DNA of 64,000 bases from CAVXWV01 sp963695415 (GCA_963695415.1 CAVOGL010000009.1:115176-179175), one strand, 5' to 3'. Shown: positions 1-9,401, counted from the stretch's first letter. Numbers and translations: made by a program. The notes: generated by a model not told the origin, from the letters alone.

Positions 1-457
1 GCCCCTGGACATCAACCAATATGACCACGGATCGAAAATCTTCCGGCAGTGCTGCCAGGCAGCGCTGGATTGCCAGGTTGATTTGATTTCTATCGTACGA
101 TTCTTCGGGTGATTCACCCGGGTCTTCCAGCCAGGTCGGGTTTTCGATTTCTTCGTCGAATTCATCGATGGGCTCCAGCGGGGTAGTAGGGCGTCTTTTC
201 CTGCGCCTTAATTCATCATAACAGGAGTTTGTAACAATCCTGAGCAGCCAGGCTCTGAAACTACCCCCCCTGTACTTGCGGATATTGCGGTATGCCGAGA
301 TAAAAGCATCCTGACAGGCATCCTCAGCGCTGGCTTGTTCTCCCATCATGCGGTATGCCTGAGTGTAAACGATGTCTTGATAAGCAAGCACCAGGCGGTT
401 GAAGGCATCCAGATCGCCCTCGGACGCATACTGGATCAGCTTTGTTTCATCTATCAT
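1..457 (-). CDS. ECF-type RNA polymerase sigma factor, C-terminus cut by the window edge
   Basis: Reading the minus strand from the ATG at 457 gives an open frame of about 152 residues that runs off the window. It starts MIDETKLIQYASEGDLDAF and continues with the region 2 signature of sigma-70 family proteins (AYRMMGEQASAEDACQDAF, then FRAWLLRIVTNSCYDELRRR). The last visible residues are the beginning of region 4 (LPEDFRSVVILVDVQG). This is a group 4 (ECF) sigma factor that would direct RNA polymerase to a small regulon. It overlaps the end of the DUF3054 gene by 11 bases, so it is probably co-translated with it. A negatively charged spacer (DEFDEEIENPTW) separates regions 2 and 4. Any anti-sigma partner lies outside the window. 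Confidence 0.9.
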   Translation of the reverse strand, partial: MIDETKLIQYASEGDLDAFNRLVLAYQDIVYTQAYRMMGEQASAEDACQDAFISAYRNIRKYRGGSFRAWLLRIVTNSCYDELRRRKRRPTTPLEPIDEFDEEIENPTWLEDPGESPEESYDRNQINLAIQRCLAALPEDFRSVVILVDVQG

Positions 458-863
458 GCTTTGTCGATCGTTGGTGAATGAGTACGAATGCCAGTCGCCA
501 CACCAGAATACCGATGGCACCAAACCCGCCCAGGATGACCACGAACAAAGGCAGGATTGGCGTACCTCCCAGTAACACGCTGCGCAGAAAAGCAGCGAAT
601 GGACCAGCAACGACCATCGCCCAGAAAGGTTTCCACAACATGCGGGCATCGCTGACGGTTTCGTACCTGTAAGCACCCATCAGGGGAGCGACGGCTGTCC
701 AGGCGAGCGCTAAGGGGATGATTGTGGTGAATATTCGAGAACCGGCGGATAAAAGTGTGCCATGGTTGGCGAAACCCGCGATGGTAACTGCCAGGATTAC
801 AAGACCATCTCCCAGGATCAATATTGCAAGCCATTTGTGGTTCAGGTGATGTTGATTGGTCAT
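447..863 (-). CDS. DUF3054-like integral membrane protein
   Basis: This small protein of about 138 residues has four hydrophobic segments: LAILILGDGLVILAVTIAG, IFTTIIPLALAWTAVAPLM, a pair around AMVVAGPFAAFLRSVLLGG, and LPLFVVILGGFGAIGILVW. Length and pattern match the DUF3054 family, whose function is unknown. I chose the ATG at 863 because it overlaps the TGA stop of the upstream hydrolase gene in an ATGA arrangement, which indicates translational coupling. An in-frame ATG at 884 lies inside the upstream gene. The family assignment rests on general similarity, not on a catalytic motif. Confidence 0.65.
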   Translation of the reverse strand: MTNQHHLNHKWLAILILGDGLVILAVTIAGFANHGTLLSAGSRIFTTIIPLALAWTAVAPLMGAYRYETVSDARMLWKPFWAMVVAGPFAAFLRSVLLGGTPILPLFVVILGGFGAIGILVWRLAFVLIHQRSTKHDR

Positions 864-2011
864 TTTAGCCATTTCTCCAGCCAATCGAATGCGGCTTCCT
901 GCATTTCGATATCGAATTTATGCGGTCCCGGGTAAAATTGTCCGTCGTACGCTTCAGGATTACCTGAATCGGTATACCTATGGGTCAGTCTCTGGTGAGC
1001 ATCCTGCATGCCTTTCAAGGTGAATAGCTCGTCCTCCCGATCGTATTGTACCAACAGAGGAAGTGGCGCCCTGCAGCCGGCTATATCAGGCCAGTCGCCA
1101 TGCCTGGACCAATTGGTGGGGAAAAACATCCAGGTATGAGTGGAGATGTTGTGGTCGAGGAGTTGGCGATACGTGCTCATCAAGCCCACCACAACCGCTG
1201 CCTTGAGGTTCTCAGCTGTGGCACGTAATAAGACAGCACGGTTGCCGCCTCCAGACAACCCCATACAGGCACTGTTTTCGGGATCGATGTCATGTCTGGA
1301 GAGCAAGTAGTTCAGAGCGATGCGGTCTTCATGAGAGACGACACCCGCCAGGCACGTTCCCAGCAGGTTGCAGTATTTCGCCACCAGGTGTTCATGGTGA
1401 GCCGCCAGAAAGTTATACCAGGCGGTATCATCCAAACCAGCTTTATTCTGAAATATTTTGCTTTCATCCGGCAGTCCAAACCAGACTGATTTTTCCATAG
1501 TTTCGATGGGAAATTTCCGGCTGCCCCAGAGGAACGTATCATGCACCAGGACTGCAAATCCGCGTTTAGCAAGAGCATTGACCCAGGGGCGACCACCATA
1601 AGCTGATGTAAACCAGTCTTTTTGCACCTGATTCGCGGGAAAAACACCCGTTGCAATTTTTTCCTTACCGTAATATTTAAAACCACCATGGTCGTGAAGC
1701 GCCAGAACACAGGGCAGAGGTTCAGTACTCCCAGATGGCATATAGAACCAGGCGTGTGTGCGTGGACCGTAACCGGTTTGCCAGCTGATTTCTTCCCCTG
1801 ATACTCCATCCTGTTCCCAGGTCGTTTCGGTGCGAACATCTTGTGGGAATTCCTGGAGATTGGTAAACCCGAGGCTTTCTCTCAACTTTATGATGGTTTC
1901 GCTGCCAGGAGAAGTGTCTGAAAACAAAGGCTGCTGCTTTTCAGCAGCTTTGACCCAGTCACTGAATATACCGAGGTGAGAAAAAAAATCTTCTTCCATT
2001 TGAAGCTTCAT
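860..2011 (-). CDS. Alpha/beta hydrolase, dienelactone hydrolase/acetyl-esterase type
   Basis: The 383-residue protein has an alpha/beta hydrolase core. VLALHDHGG near residue 105 is the usual oxyanion-hole strand and loop. GLSGGGNRA near residue 250 is the nucleophile elbow (G-x-S-x-G), and PLPLLVQYDREDELF followed by GPHKFDIEMQ supplies a candidate Asp and His. The layout resembles the Abhydrolase_7 and acetyl-xylan-esterase-like families, which cleave carboxyl esters. No signal peptide is visible, so it is probably cytoplasmic. It is the first gene of an apparent three-gene unit with the DUF3054 protein and the sigma factor. The substrate cannot be told from the sequence. Confidence 0.8.
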   Translation of the reverse strand: MKLQMEEDFFSHLGIFSDWVKAAEKQQPLFSDTSPGSETIIKLRESLGFTNLQEFPQDVRTETTWEQDGVSGEEISWQTGYGPRTHAWFYMPSGSTEPLPCVLALHDHGGFKYYGKEKIATGVFPANQVQKDWFTSAYGGRPWVNALAKRGFAVLVHDTFLWGSRKFPIETMEKSVWFGLPDESKIFQNKAGLDDTAWYNFLAAHHEHLVAKYCNLLGTCLAGVVSHEDRIALNYLLSRHDIDPENSACMGLSGGGNRAVLLRATAENLKAAVVVGLMSTYRQLLDHNISTHTWMFFPTNWSRHGDWPDIAGCRAPLPLLVQYDREDELFTLKGMQDAHQRLTHRYTDSGNPEAYDGQFYPGPHKFDIEMQEAAFDWLEKWLK

Positions 2012-2064
2012 ATTATCGAGTAATGATCGTGTATTTTAACACGAAGTGAGTATCATTAAAAGTT

Positions 2065-2103
2065 GCAGGAGGCATGCCGTTAACTGGCACACCTCCTGCT
2101 TTT
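2065..2103 (-). terminator. Strong hairpin terminator after the HdeD-like gene
   Basis: An inverted repeat pairs GCAGGAGG and neighbouring bases on both sides of a short loop (arms about 2065-2078 and 2086-2099). T-rich sequence follows on the minus strand. It sits just past the stop of the HdeD-like gene and before the next minus-strand gene, as expected for a Rho-independent terminator. Confidence 0.7.
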
Positions 2104-2136
2104 GGGTATAGTTAGGTGATTTGTTGAATTTGTGTC

Positions 2137-2679
2137 TCAGGCAGATCGCTGCCGGAAAGCCTGGAAGAGGTTGCCTACCCCTCCAATGATTGCCAGGAAA
2201 CCAGCTGCCCAAACCAAACCGACTATCATAGCCGGGCTGGTGTAGTTTAAGACCAGAATGATCCCAAAGATGATGCTGAGAACGCCAAGGATTCCCGCAC
2301 CCCATCCACCACCCTGGAAAGCATTAATCAGCATCACAATACCGATAATGACACCATTGATGCCCAACAACAGGATCAGGATGGAAGGGAATGTGAGGGC
2401 AGACATAATTGGATAGCTCAGAATAACGATTCCGGCGATGATGCTGAGTGCACCAATCACCAATTTCCATCCCCAGGCAGAATGATCAATGAACATCCCG
2501 ACCAGAGTGAAGATACCTGAGACGATCCAGTAGATGCCCAGTGCCAGGACCAACACAAAAACTGTTTTTGCAGGAGCTGTTAAAAGAAGGATACCTATGA
2601 TTATGTTTAGAATACCGCCCATCAAAACGAGCCACCAGGGGCTTTGTTTTGTTTCCATTGTTGCAACTACATCGGACAT
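2137..2679 (-). CDS. HdeD/DUF308 family membrane protein
   Basis: The protein of about 180 residues has roughly six hydrophobic segments arranged as DUF308 repeats, for example GGILNIIIGILLLTAPA and GALSIIAGIVILSYP. E. coli HdeD of this family is linked to acid resistance, but most homologues are uncharacterised. The start MSDVVATMETKQ at 2679 is chosen because a good ribosome binding site (GAGGAGAAAAA) lies directly upstream; a longer frame from 2754 has none. It is transcribed alone and is followed by a strong terminator. Confidence 0.75.
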   Translation of the reverse strand: MSDVVATMETKQSPWWLVLMGGILNIIIGILLLTAPAKTVFVLVLALGIYWIVSGIFTLVGMFIDHSAWGWKLVIGALSIIAGIVILSYPIMSALTFPSILILLLGINGVIIGIVMLINAFQGGGWGAGILGVLSIIFGIILVLNYTSPAMIVGLVWAAGFLAIIGGVGNLFQAFRQRSA

Positions 2680-2798
2680 ATTTTTCTCCTCAATTGGTTG
2701 AATGAAATGAATGAATTTATGGTGAAATACTATACCCGATATTAAATATATCATTAAAACATTAAAATCAAGCCCTGTTTTTCAATGCTAAATGTAAT

Positions 2799-5138
2799 TC
2801 AGAAGGGCCAGAAAATGGGGATGGCTATCATCATGATCACCAGCAAAATCAGGATCAACGGAACACCGATCCGGGTGAAGTCAGAAAAACGGTAACCACC
2901 TGGTCCCATAACCATGATATTTGCAGGATGTCCGACCGGGCTCAAGAACGCGGCTGAAGCCGAGACTGCCACAGCCATCATCAGTGGGTATGGCGAGACT
3001 CCCATTTCAACCGCAGAATTGAGAGCGATGGGTGCAAGAAGGACTGCAACAGCCGGATTTGGCATGATCTGTGAAGTTAATGCCGTCAATAAGAAAATGC
3101 CAGCAGTCACAGCGACTGGACCTAATCCTCCTACCAACCGGATCATCGATTCTGCCAGATAACTGGCAGTACCTGTCTTTTCCATGGCAATCCCCAGAGG
3201 CAGCATACCTGCGATCAGAAATATCGCTTTCCAGGATATGTTGCGGTAGGCTTCATCTGGCGTCAGGCAGCCCGTCAGGATCATCAGCACTGCACCTGCA
3301 ACAGCGGCGATTGCGATGGGCACCCACTCAAGAATTACGACCAGGAGCACCAGCGCCATGATTAAAATGGCGAAAGGCATTTTTTTCCTTCTGGGCACTT
3401 CCTGTGCTTCTTCGGTCAACACCAGGAACTCAGGATCAGATCCCAGTATTTTTAATTGCTCCCTTAAGCCAAATATCAGCAGAGTGTCTCCATATTTCAG
3501 CGCTAAATCACTCAGGAAGGAACGGAAAGCTCTTCCTTCTCGCCAGATTGCCAATATATTCAAACCATATTTCTCGCGAAAGTGAATCTGGCGTAATGTT
3601 TTTCCTGGCAAGCTTGAGTGCGGCGATACGATTGCTTCGGTCATACCCACCAGTTCAGACTCGAGCTCTGAAATATTCAGATTTATGGATGACTCGAATT
3701 CCAATTCTTGCAGCCCTCGTAGAGTTTCCAGGTCTTCGGATTTCCCCTCTGTTAAAAGGATGTCACCCGAGTTCAGTTTTTCTTCCGGTCCTGGCATCAA
3801 CAGGGTGTCGCCTTCACGCACAATCCCAAGTACAGCAAAGCCGTAAGCCTTCCCCAAACGACTTTGGGATAAAGTCTTTCCCACCAGGTCTGAACCTTCA
3901 GGAATTCGAACGGCGACAAGGCGTTCATGCAGGCGGTATAGATCTGCCTGGTCAGCGCTTGACACCAGGAAATTGGCATCTTTTGCTAAATCTTCAATTT
4001 TTTGACGCTGACCCTGAACCAGAAAAGTATCGCCTAACTGCAGCGGCAGATCCTGGAAATTCGTCCGTCTTGGATTACCATCGCGCCAGATCGCTAGAAC
4101 GTTCAGTCCAAAATTTTGGCGAAAACCGATCTCACTGATTGTTTTCCCGAAAAGGTTTGAGTGGGATGATATCGCTGCTTCTGCAACCTCGATATCTTCT
4201 GATCTAAGCCATTCAGCAGTCAGGCTGGCATCTTCCACAATCAGCTGGTGTTTTCCACTTATTTGTTGCACACTGTCGGGTCTTCCTCCAACAACCAGCC
4301 GGTCGTTGGATTGGATCGAAAATTTAATGTCCGGAGCGAGGATTACCTGACCGTTGCGGATCACCGCGATCACGTTTATGCCGAGAATTGCCCCGAGCCT
4401 GCTTTGTCCCAGGGTTTTTCCTTCAAGAGCTGAATTGGAAGGAACATGGATAGCGAACAATCTTTCCTTTAAAGAAAAGAATTCCTCAAAATTAGTTTGG
4501 TTTGATTTTAAGTCTTCAATCTGGACTCTTCGGGATAATAATTTCAGCCCAATGAAACTCATGTAGAGAATTCCTGCAGTCAGGGCGATCAAACCAGTCG
4601 GTAAGAAGTCAAACATCTTGAAAGGTTCCAGACCATACGAAAATAACGCCTGGGAAACAAGAATGTTCGGAGGCGTGCCAATCAATGTAGTAACACCTCC
4701 CAACAGAGAAGCGAAAGCGAGTGGCATTAATAATTTGTAGGCAGGTATCTTCGTCCGTTTGGAAATGTCTATGACAACGGGCAGCATGAGAGAGGCGATG
4801 CCAATACTGTTCATGAATCCTGATAGCAGCCCTGCGGTGGTCATGATGATGATCACCAGCCTGGTCACGCTATTGCCTGCCAGGTTGAATAACCGGCTCC
4901 CAATCCAATGAGCAACCCCAGTGCGAGATAGACCAGCGCTGAGTATCAGAACTGCCCAGACTGTAATTACGGCTGGACTGCTAAATCCGGATAACGCTTC
5001 GGCTGGAGTAACCAATCCCAGCAAGGCGAGACTCACCATCACGCCTAATGCAACCACATCCACACGAACCTTCTCTGTGATGAAAAGGATCAGGATAATC
5101 ACCAACATTATTAATATGGTAGCGATTTGAATCGTCAT
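2799..5138 (-). CDS. SLC13/DASS-type permease with four RCK_C (TrkA-C) domains
   Basis: This 779-residue transporter resembles the SLC13/ArsB superfamily (sodium-coupled anion, dicarboxylate or sulfate uptake). The N-terminal membrane half (residues 1-205) has GLLSGFMNSIGIASLMLP and IGTPPNILVSQA. The C-terminal half (about 590-779) has a matching SQIMPNPAVAVLLAP and VGHPANIMVMG. Between the halves lie four soluble RCK_C domains at roughly 215-290, 305-390, 405-480 and 490-580. Domains 1 and 3 resemble each other (LGQSRLGAILGI and LSQSRLGKAYGF), as do 2 and 4 (FGLNVLAIWRDG and YGLNILAIWREG), so a pair was duplicated. Such domains usually bind nucleotides or ions and gate transport. The transported substrate is unknown. 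Confidence 0.85.
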   Translation of the reverse strand: MTIQIATILIMLVIILILFITEKVRVDVVALGVMVSLALLGLVTPAEALSGFSSPAVITVWAVLILSAGLSRTGVAHWIGSRLFNLAGNSVTRLVIIIMTTAGLLSGFMNSIGIASLMLPVVIDISKRTKIPAYKLLMPLAFASLLGGVTTLIGTPPNILVSQALFSYGLEPFKMFDFLPTGLIALTAGILYMSFIGLKLLSRRVQIEDLKSNQTNFEEFFSLKERLFAIHVPSNSALEGKTLGQSRLGAILGINVIAVIRNGQVILAPDIKFSIQSNDRLVVGGRPDSVQQISGKHQLIVEDASLTAEWLRSEDIEVAEAAISSHSNLFGKTISEIGFRQNFGLNVLAIWRDGNPRRTNFQDLPLQLGDTFLVQGQRQKIEDLAKDANFLVSSADQADLYRLHERLVAVRIPEGSDLVGKTLSQSRLGKAYGFAVLGIVREGDTLLMPGPEEKLNSGDILLTEGKSEDLETLRGLQELEFESSINLNISELESELVGMTEAIVSPHSSLPGKTLRQIHFREKYGLNILAIWREGRAFRSFLSDLALKYGDTLLIFGLREQLKILGSDPEFLVLTEEAQEVPRRKKMPFAILIMALVLLVVILEWVPIAIAAVAGAVLMILTGCLTPDEAYRNISWKAIFLIAGMLPLGIAMEKTGTASYLAESMIRLVGGLGPVAVTAGIFLLTALTSQIMPNPAVAVLLAPIALNSAVEMGVSPYPLMMAVAVSASAAFLSPVGHPANIMVMGPGGYRFSDFTRIGVPLILILLVIMMIAIPIFWPF

Positions 5139-5361
5139 TCGTTATAGCTGTTTTACCGTTATGTTTTCTGGAAACCAATCTGTCAAAACCCGGTAAAAAA
5201 TTATAACATGCGGATTTGTTAGCAAAAACGAGGTGAAGACTACCCGTATGGGTACTGGTCACTGGAAAATGGTATTCGTATAATGCTTCCAACCTGGTAG
5301 ATGACACCTGGTAAGTTCATTTTTTTTGTAATTTTAATCTTCAATGAAGGAGTGGATGATA

Positions 5362-6756
5362 ATGAAACATTGGCGAATTTGGTCGATACCTTTGTTTGTT
5401 CTCTTCTTGCTGATGCTTGGGACAGGAAAAGCATTCGCGCAGTCAGGTGATGAAGCCGTTGTGAGTGCGCTGGATACCGTTTGGGTGCTGTTAGCTGCTT
5501 TCCTTGTGTTTTTTATGCAGGCTGGATTTGGATTCCTGGAATCTGGTTTTGTACGTTCCAAGAATGTGGTCAACATCATGGCTGAGAACCTGATGGATAC
5601 CACCGCCACCACGGTTGGATTCATCATTGCCGGATTTGGTTTGATGTTCGGTACCGGAAATGCTTTTTTTGGGACAGAGTGGTTTTTCCTTCAAGGGATA
5701 CCGGACGTTTATCCGGGTCTGGCAATCCCGACTTTGGCATTTTTCTTTTTCCAATTCTGTTTTTCTGCAGCAGCATCAACGATTGCCTCTGGTTTAATGG
5801 CGGAACGGACAGATTTCAAAGCAGACCTGGTTTACAGTTTCCTCACCGGTCTCCTGATTTACCCGATCTTCGGACACTGGGTGTGGGGCGGGGGATGGCT
5901 GGCGAATTTGGGTTTTGTTGACTTTGCAGGTTCTTCCGTTGTGCATTTATTGGGTGCAATGATCGGATTGGCTGGCACGTTGGTGCTGGGAAAACGCCGT
6001 GATAAAGAGTTTGGGAAATCCACAATCCGTGGTCACAACATCCCTCTGGCTGCCCTGGGCACTTTTGTGCTCTGGTTTGGCTGGTTCGGTTTCAATCCAG
6101 GATCACAGTTGAGTGCTGAACCCTTCGCTATATCAAAAATCGTGATTACGACAGATTTTGCAGCCACAGCCGGCGCAATCGTAGCCATGTTCATATCGTA
6201 TATCCACACCCGCAAATGGGATGTCAGTATGGCGATGAACGGCTGCCTGGGTGGGCTTGTGGCAATCACAGCTCCTTGTGCGTTTGTCTCACCTGGATCA
6301 GCGTTGTTGATCGGCGCGATTGCTGGCGCGATCACCTACTTCGGTGTTGGCATCATGGAAAGACTTCGCATAGATGATCCCGTGGGCGCTTTCCCGGTGC
6401 ATGGGATGAACGGTATTTTTGGTGTGCTGGCTGTTGGGATATGGGGACAGGATGGGCTGGGATTAATTTCCGGTGGTGGATTTGCTCAATTAGGTGTCCA
6501 GGCAGTGGGTGTGCTGGCTTGTATTGCATTCGTGTTCCCGGTGGCGTACCTGATGTTCCAGGGGATCAAGAACACGATTGGTTTGAGGATCAAAGACTCT
6601 GTTGAAGCGACGGGCATTGACCTCGAATATCATGGCATCGAATCCTATCCCGAGTTTGCCGGAATTGAACTTCATGGTATTACGATCACCCCATATGGGG
6701 AGCCAAAAGCAGGAAATGAACCACCCTCGTCGTCATTAGCCAGTGCTGGAGATTAA
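5362..6756 (+). CDS. amt: Ammonium transporter (Amt/MEP/Rh family)
   Basis: The protein of about 464 residues starts with a cleavable signal-like segment (RIWSIPLFVLFLLMLGTG...AFAQSG) and then has 11 membrane helices with classic Amt landmarks: DTVWVLLAAFLVFFMQAGF, GFGLMFGTG, the channel histidine in HWVWGGGWLA, LFGWFGFNPGS-like FGWFGFNPGSQ, and DPVGAFPVHGMNGIFG with the second pore histidine. It conducts ammonium across the inner membrane. I start at 5362 because AAGGAG at 5347-5352 lies nine bases upstream; ATGs at 5344 and 5356 fit less well. It is followed by an unknown gene and glnA on the same strand, an ammonium uptake and assimilation operon. The upstream neighbour is divergent. No glnK/PII gene accompanies it. 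Confidence 0.95.
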   Translation: MKHWRIWSIPLFVLFLLMLGTGKAFAQSGDEAVVSALDTVWVLLAAFLVFFMQAGFGFLESGFVRSKNVVNIMAENLMDTTATTVGFIIAGFGLMFGTGNAFFGTEWFFLQGIPDVYPGLAIPTLAFFFFQFCFSAAASTIASGLMAERTDFKADLVYSFLTGLLIYPIFGHWVWGGGWLANLGFVDFAGSSVVHLLGAMIGLAGTLVLGKRRDKEFGKSTIRGHNIPLAALGTFVLWFGWFGFNPGSQLSAEPFAISKIVITTDFAATAGAIVAMFISYIHTRKWDVSMAMNGCLGGLVAITAPCAFVSPGSALLIGAIAGAITYFGVGIMERLRIDDPVGAFPVHGMNGIFGVLAVGIWGQDGLGLISGGGFAQLGVQAVGVLACIAFVFPVAYLMFQGIKNTIGLRIKDSVEATGIDLEYHGIESYPEFAGIELHGITITPYGEPKAGNEPPSSSLASAGD

Positions 6757-6819
6757 CGTAACCACTGTCCATGGTTAGTTAATATCCATTGTGAAATATA
6801 TTGAGAGGATTTTGGGAAT

Positions 6820-7866
6820 ATGGCGAAAGGAATCATAACTTACCGTCGGAACCCGTATTATCGAGAGAATGGCTCTGGAAATCTCCCCAGGTTGTTTGCG
6901 GAACTGGATTTGAGCGATTTTGGGATCGATCATAAAATAAAAAACCTGCCTGTGTATTACCAGAGATTGACCAAGCCAGCAGGAGCGATCAGGGTTATTT
7001 ATAGAACCCGGATCGCTGGTCTGGAATTCGAGGCGGGCAATCTCAATAAACTGGAAAAGATGATCGGGGATACTGCCAGAATTCTGATCCGGTTTGAAAG
7101 CTTGCCAGAATATTTCTTCCAGGTAAATAACTGTGCCTACCCGATTTACAATCTGGGTAATGAGCTGTTAACACGATATCCAGGTGGACCTGTATTCAAT
7201 GGAGATGATATCCCCGGCTTGCGCATCTGGTTGGCGGATCATTTTAAAGCGATCGGTCGAATCCAACATCGCCGTGAAATGGGTCTTTTGTATTTATCGA
7301 TCAACAACCTGCAATTGTATGCACCAATCTGTGTCATGCGCGTTCCGGGCGAAAAAATTCCAGATATCCCTGTTTTTCCTGCCCCTGATGGGAATACCTG
7401 GGAGATTCTGGCACCATTTGATGGATTGAGGATAAAAAAATCTTTCGATACTGCATCAGCCATACTGGATATCCGCGAACAGTTGGAGGAAATCCTTCTG
7501 ATAAATGGCTTAATTGACAATCGCTCGGATTTAATGATCAGAAAACTGTCTTTGGACACCTGGCGGATGATTGAACCGGATTTAACTGTTGATCCTCACC
7601 AGCTGGTTTATATGCGAAAGAGGGAGGGTGAATTGACCCGGCAGGTGCTGCAGGTTTTTCGGAGAGATCAAATACTCATGGCTCCAAGAACAAACAGGAT
7701 CCAGAATGTGGTTATCTATACTGGATCAAGTATCGAAGAGTTAGCCCGGCATACAGGTGAAGACCTGGCGTACTATGGGACGATAGATCATGCAGACCAG
7801 GTTCAGGTCGTGCAGGACGAAGAAAATTTGGATCGGGAAAAATCAATGCTGGAGGCATCTACATGA
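6820..7866 (+). CDS. Unknown protein between amt and glnA
   Basis: I do not recognise this 348-residue soluble protein. It has no signal peptide, no clear membrane segment and no motif I can name. It is mixed alpha/beta by composition and rich in Arg, Leu and Ile, with a conserved-looking block around DNRSDLMIRKLSLDTWRMIE and a C-terminal tail rich in Asp and Glu. It begins 63 bases after amt and overlaps glnA by four bases (ATGA), so it is almost certainly made together with glutamine synthetase. A role in nitrogen sensing or in controlling Amt or GlnA is a guess from position only. The gene is intact and its base use matches its neighbours. Confidence 0.8.
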   Translation: MAKGIITYRRNPYYRENGSGNLPRLFAELDLSDFGIDHKIKNLPVYYQRLTKPAGAIRVIYRTRIAGLEFEAGNLNKLEKMIGDTARILIRFESLPEYFFQVNNCAYPIYNLGNELLTRYPGGPVFNGDDIPGLRIWLADHFKAIGRIQHRREMGLLYLSINNLQLYAPICVMRVPGEKIPDIPVFPAPDGNTWEILAPFDGLRIKKSFDTASAILDIREQLEEILLINGLIDNRSDLMIRKLSLDTWRMIEPDLTVDPHQLVYMRKREGELTRQVLQVFRRDQILMAPRTNRIQNVVIYTGSSIEELARHTGEDLAYYGTIDHADQVQVVQDEENLDREKSMLEAST

Positions 7867-9401
7867 AAGCGTTAAACCAACTTCTACCCTTGGAACAGAT
7901 TTCGAGGCTTGTGAAAGGTGATTATTCGGATGGTAAAAAGGGGGATGGATCAATAGCGATGACTCCAGACATAGATTGCTGCATGTCGCCAAAAGACGTT
8001 TTGGAATATGCACGAAAGCGCGGTCTTGCGGTAGTTGACTTGAAGTTTACGGATTTACTCGGTCGGTGGCACCATTTTTCCATGCCTATTTACCACCTGG
8101 ATGAGGGCATTTTCGAACAGGGAATCGGGTTTGACGGATCGAGCATCCGTGCTTTCCAGGAAATCCACGAATCAGATATGATTCTGTTCCCTGATGCAAC
8201 CACAGCCATAATCGATCCTGCCATGCAGATCCCAACTCTCAGCCTGGTGTGTAACATTCATGATCCGGTTACCAAGGCTCCTTACAACAAAGACCCTCGT
8301 TTCATTGCTCAGAAGGCTGAAAAATTTTTACATGATTCCGGGATTGCAGACATGAGTTACTGGGGACCTGAAGCCGAATTTTTCGTTTTTGATGGCATTC
8401 GATTTGGGTATGAAACCGGAAGAGCTTTCTTCGAAATTACCTCTGATATGGCTGCATGGGAAACAGGAAGAGAGCATGACTCTCGCTTTGGAGCGAATCT
8501 CGGCTATCGACCGGAACAGAAGAGAGGCTATTTCAGGGTTCCTCCAGTTGACAGCTTACAGGATTGGCGTTCGGAGGCGATCCTCAGGATGATCGCTGCC
8601 GGAATTGATGTGGAGGTCCATCACGGCGAAGTAGCCTCAGGCGGTCAGATGGAAATTGATCTGCGTTATGGTCCGCTGGTGAAAATGGCTGACCACCTGC
8701 AATTGTATAAATACATATTAAAAAATACTGCGGTCGCCCATGGGAAGACCTTGACCTTCATGCCAAAACCGATGTTTGATGATAATGGCAGCGGGATGCA
8801 CTGTCATCAAAGCCTCTGGAAAAATGGGGTCAATTTATTCTATGATGAGAATGGCTATGCAGGCTTAAGTGAACTGGCACTGTATTACATCGGAGGCATT
8901 TTGCACCATACTCCTTCTCTATTGGCTATCTGCGCGCCGACAACAAACAGTTATAAGCGCCTGGTGCCGGGATATGAGGCACCAGTTATGATGGCATACA
9001 GCAGCCGCAACCGGTCTGCCTGTGTACGAATTCCGGTTTACAGCAACAGCCCGGAGGCGATCCGTATCGAATACCGCTGTCCAGATCCGTCTGCTAACCC
9101 ATACCTGGCATTCGCTGCGATGGTACTGGCCGGAATCGATGGCATTATCAATAAGATTGATCCGGGGATGCCGATGGATATCGATCTGTTTGAGGAGGAA
9201 GCCCCCGAGATAAAGCAGGTGCCGGGTTCTCTTGACCAGGTTCTTGACCGGCTGGAAGATGATCATGAGTTTTTGTTGAGAGGGGAGGTGTTTACCGAAG
9301 AGCTGATCACATCCTGGGTTGAATGGAAACGCAAGAACGAATTCGATACACTCCGACTGCGTCCGCATCCAATCGAATATGTAATGTATTACGACGTATA
9401 A
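7863..9401 (+). CDS. glnA: Glutamine synthetase, type I
   Basis: The 512-residue enzyme joins ammonia to glutamate using ATP. Expected elements are present: the beta-grasp domain with FTDLLGRWHHFSMP and GFDGSSIRAFQEIHESDM, the metal and substrate loops GPEAEFFVFD, VEVHHGEVASGGQMEIDLRY and FMPKPMFDDNGSGMHCHQS, the glutamate flap-adjacent RLVPGYEAPVMMAYSSRNRSA, and RIEYRCPDPSANPYLAFAAM. The region that carries the adenylylated tyrosine in regulated GSI-beta enzymes reads PMDIDLFEEEAPE, with Phe in place of Tyr. Adenylylation control is therefore unlikely. It has an N-terminal extension of about 40 residues compared with usual GSI. It is the last gene of the amt operon and is followed by a terminator. 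Confidence 0.95.
   Translation: MKALNQLLPLEQISRLVKGDYSDGKKGDGSIAMTPDIDCCMSPKDVLEYARKRGLAVVDLKFTDLLGRWHHFSMPIYHLDEGIFEQGIGFDGSSIRAFQEIHESDMILFPDATTAIIDPAMQIPTLSLVCNIHDPVTKAPYNKDPRFIAQKAEKFLHDSGIADMSYWGPEAEFFVFDGIRFGYETGRAFFEITSDMAAWETGREHDSRFGANLGYRPEQKRGYFRVPPVDSLQDWRSEAILRMIAAGIDVEVHHGEVASGGQMEIDLRYGPLVKMADHLQLYKYILKNTAVAHGKTLTFMPKPMFDDNGSGMHCHQSLWKNGVNLFYDENGYAGLSELALYYIGGILHHTPSLLAICAPTTNSYKRLVPGYEAPVMMAYSSRNRSACVRIPVYSNSPEAIRIEYRCPDPSANPYLAFAAMVLAGIDGIINKIDPGMPMDIDLFEEEAPEIKQVPGSLDQVLDRLEDDHEFLLRGEVFTEELITSWVEWKRKNEFDTLRLRPHPIEYVMYYDV

Noticed and set aside
5139..5361. Riboswitch or regulatory RNA before amt
   Set aside because: No recognisable conserved core; only ordinary AT-rich promoter-like sequence.
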